From: Treponema sp.
GTDB taxonomy: Bacteria; Spirochaetota; Spirochaetia; Treponematales; Breznakiellaceae
Assembly: GCA_009780595.1 (NCBI GenBank)
Contig: WQZT01000069.1
Span: 1 to 7,996, forward strand
Length of the DNA stretch: 7,996 nucleotides
Direction of reading: 5' to 3'
The translations under genes were made by a program, and so were the position numbers. Below the pieces are notes generated by a model. It had not been told where the DNA came from. It saw nothing but the letters and a program-made list of their open reading frames with translations, and searched no databases. Shown piece by piece: positions 6,404 to 7,996 of this stretch (positions within the stretch are counted from its first letter, which is position 1; each line of letters starts with the position of its first letter).

Positions 6404-7126
6404 TTACCCCGTTGCCGTTCTAAAATGATCGATTATTTCCTGCTGGTACGGTGCGGCTTCCAGCGCGCGGCGCAACCACGTCCGTGCCTCAAGAAAATCT
6501 CCGTTTTTATAGTACGCCCAGCCCAGAGAATCCTGATATGCCGGACTTTGCGGCTTGAGATCGACAGCTTTTTGACAGCACCGAAGTCCGCGGCGCAGGT
6601 CGGTCTCGGAATCTACCAAAACAAAACCAAGACCATTCAGAGCGGTCGTGTTATTTGCATCCAGATCGAGCGCTTTTTCGTAATACGCGATGGCTTGCTT
6701 GTTATGGTTTTGCACCCACGCAGCGTACGCAAGCGTCGTGTACAGCTGCGCGGACTCAAACCCGCTGCCAGCAAGCCGATTTAGCTCAAACTCTGCCATT
6801 TTAGAACGTTTGGTGATAGCGTAAATGTACGCCAGCGTCATCCGGCACTGGTACGTACGCAGAAGGTTATCCCCGTTGGTAACAACCTGCTCCAGATACA
6901 AAAGCGCATCATCGTATCGCGCCATTTTGGTGTAGCACAAACCAAGGTAGTAGGCAAGTTCGAGATTTTGATCGGAGGAAAAGCGGGCGGTATCAACGGA
7001 AAGCAGTTCTTCAAGCGCCAGATCCCAGCGTTTCAGGCGGTACAGCCTGATTCCTTCGTTGAGAGAACCCTGCCTTTTGGGAGAATCTTTCTTTTTAGCC
7101 CCCCTGTTTCCAGGAATTTCCGCCAT
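6404..7126 (-). CDS. Cytoplasmic tetratricopeptide-repeat protein
   Basis: A 240-residue TPR protein without a signal peptide or membrane span, so probably cytoplasmic. A basic, polar N-terminus (residues 1-20, with KKK and PKRQG) precedes about six TPR-like helical pairs near 21-50, 55-88, 92-122, 126-159, 160-193 and 194-227. The clearest are YTTLAYAAWVQNHNKQAIAYYEKALDLDANN (129-159) and AYQDSLGWAYYKNGDFLEARTWLRRALEAAP (196-226), with the typical W/L-G-Y-A-P spacing. TPRs form a superhelical surface for binding proteins; the partner is not evident. The start at 7126 is supported by GGAAGGGGG about 5 nt upstream. It lies 20 nt after surE and 2 nt before the NHL gene, so all three are probably co-transcribed and the TPR and NHL proteins are probably made together. 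It is unlikely to be TatT, the treponemal lipoprotein partner of a TRAP system, because it lacks a lipoprotein signal. Confidence 0.9.
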   Translation of the reverse strand: MAEIPGNRGAKKKDSPKRQGSLNEGIRLYRLKRWDLALEELLSVDTARFSSDQNLELAYYLGLCYTKMARYDDALLYLEQVVTNGDNLLRTYQCRMTLAYIYAITKRSKMAEFELNRLAGSGFESAQLYTTLAYAAWVQNHNKQAIAYYEKALDLDANNTTALNGLGFVLVDSETDLRRGLRCCQKAVDLKPQSPAYQDSLGWAYYKNGDFLEARTWLRRALEAAPYQQEIIDHFRTATG

Positions 7127-7146
7127 AAAATCCCCCTTCCTTTGAT

Positions 7147-7914
7147 TTACGGCTGCCGCAATTCGGCGCGCTGATCAGCAAGCGGGTGGCAGTGCACAGA
7201 CGTTATCGAAACGAAATTCCGCGCAACAGCTTCGCAGTCAGAGCCAGTTTTATAGTCTATTTTTGCCGCAGCGCTTTCCAGAAAACACCAGCGCCCGTCA
7301 GGTGCTTCCGTTATCGTCATCTTGTCGGCGTAACTTTTAACCGCCAGCCAGGATTCCTGCATTCCCGCAGGCCCGCTGGGAGTGTTTGGTATATTCACGT
7401 TGACAAAACTGCCGGAGTGCCACAACGCGGCGAGTTCATCCAGATGATCGGCAACCCACGCAGCAGCCATATCCCAGTAATAAACATCGTGCCCGCCTGA
7501 GCCAGGTGCTGGACAGTGCGCCGGGCAATGAGCCAGCGACAACGCCACCGCCGGAATCCCGGCAAGACTTGCCTGACGCGCTGCGGCTGCCGTCCCCGAA
7601 TAGATAAGGTCAGTGCCGAGATTTTCCCCCTGGTTGATGCCCGAAAGCACCATATCAGGCTTCACCGGCAGCGCCCCCCGCACCGCAGCGATAACGCAGT
7701 CCGCCGGATAGCCTGAGCAGCTCCACATATCCTCGCCCACCTGAACCAGCTTTACCGGAACATTCAACAGCGAAACCGCGTGGGAAACGCCCGAACGGTT
7801 TGTGTCGGGGGCAATTACCAGTATGCGGTGCGTACCTTTCGCGCGAAGTGCGGCGGCGAGCTTCAGAATCCCCTCGCATTCGATACCGTCATCGTTGCTC
7901 AAAAGTATATTCAT
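7147..7914 (-). CDS. surE: 5'/3'-nucleotidase SurE
   Basis: SurE-family metal-dependent phosphatase of the cytoplasm. It removes phosphate from nucleoside 5'- or 3'-monophosphates, and family members may also act on short polyphosphate. The length of 255 residues is normal. The N-terminal MNILLSNDDG carries the metal ligands Asp8 and Asp9. APDTNRSGVSHAVS (35-48) contains the active-site Ser41. CSGYPADCV (66-74) and VLSGINQGENLGTDLIYSGTAAAARQA (89-115) include the fourth ligand, Asn94, and the SGT..AAR.A helix. FVNVNIPN (170-177) is the conserved core strand. All expected catalytic residues are present, so it should be active. The ATG at 7914 has AAGGAAA upstream and overlaps the stop of the preceding frame as ATGA, which suggests translational coupling. 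An unusual HCPAHC segment lies at 129-134. It is probably the second or a later gene of the operon that continues with the TPR and NHL genes. Confidence 0.96.
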   Translation of the reverse strand: MNILLSNDDGIECEGILKLAAALRAKGTHRILVIAPDTNRSGVSHAVSLLNVPVKLVQVGEDMWSCSGYPADCVIAAVRGALPVKPDMVLSGINQGENLGTDLIYSGTAAAARQASLAGIPAVALSLAHCPAHCPAPGSGGHDVYYWDMAAAWVADHLDELAALWHSGSFVNVNIPNTPSGPAGMQESWLAVKSYADKMTITEAPDGRWCFLESAAAKIDYKTGSDCEAVARNFVSITSVHCHPLADQRAELRQP

Positions 7915-7996
7915 GTGCTTTCCTTAACTGCTTTCGCCGCCAGTTTGCACCCTGACGCAATCTTCATTTCGTAGATTATCGGGCGGAAACCGAAAA
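7911..7996 (-). CDS. C-terminal fragment of an unidentified upstream gene (continues past window edge)
   Basis: One minus-strand frame is open from the window edge to a TGA at 7911-7913, giving 27 residues that end in MKIASGCKLAAKAVKEST. The stop overlaps the surE start codon as ATGA, the classic arrangement of two translationally coupled genes. No other stretch upstream of surE looks like a promoter or leader. The fragment is too short to identify, and an open run of this length can occur by chance. An ATG inside it would give only an 18-residue peptide. Confidence 0.45.
   Translation of the reverse strand, partial: FGFRPIIYEMKIASGCKLAAKAVKEST

Noticed and set aside
6404..7126. TPR protein as the TatT partner of this TRAP transporter
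   Set aside because: TatT is an exported lipoprotein. This protein has a basic soluble N-terminus without a signal peptide, and a 2.1-kb gene separates it from dctP.
7912..7967. Independent 18-residue leader peptide ahead of surE
   Set aside because: The internal ATG is not needed, because the same frame is open to the window edge. The stretch is better read as the tail of a longer upstream gene.

Overview
The window looks like part of a spirochaete chromosome, most likely a Treponema or close relative. The main reasons are the long class II fructose-bisphosphate aldolase tail (LHGSSSV ... CKVNIDSDGRLAMT ... KVYIHKNKNVLG), which reads like treponemal aldolases as I remember them, a relaxed spirochaete-type lipobox on the TRAP binding protein, and an exported TPR/NHL protein next to a TRAP operon. 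This assignment comes from recognition by eye, not from a search. Base composition is intermediate but patchy.

Layout. The plus strand carries only the 3' end of the aldolase gene (1-522), closed by a strong hairpin with T-runs at 533-572. Everything else lies on the minus strand and is read from right to left: the tail of an unidentified gene at the right edge (7911-7996), surE (7147-7914), a cytoplasmic TPR protein (6404-7126), an exported TPR/NHL-propeller/VWFA-like protein (4251-6401), the three genes of a TRAP transporter in the order dctP (3151-4149), dctQ (2585-3064) and dctM (1272-2567), and finally a polytopic membrane protein of unknown function (594-1205). The last minus-strand gene converges on the aldolase gene, and the shared hairpin can terminate both.

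Operon structure. The right-hand block is tightly packed: an ATGA overlap into surE, 20 nt from surE to the TPR gene, and 2 nt from the TPR gene to the NHL gene. It is probably one transcript. A 101-nt gap precedes dctP and holds two weak sigma70-like promoter candidates, so the TRAP operon probably has its own start. A 10-bp stem-loop sits just after dctP and before dctQ, a common arrangement for producing more binding protein than membrane permease. dctQ and dctM are 17 nt apart and both have strong Shine-Dalgarno sequences.

How the genes work together. DctP (lipid-anchored or periplasmic) should capture an organic acid and deliver it to the DctQ-DctM permease, which is powered by an ion gradient. 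SurE is a nucleoside monophosphate phosphatase with all expected metal ligands. The TPR and NHL proteins look like protein-interaction scaffolds, one cytoplasmic and one exported. Their partners cannot be read from the sequence. I found no mobile element, CRISPR array, tRNA or rRNA. The least ordinary item is the NHL/VWFA-like protein, whose VWA part appears to have lost its metal-binding site.
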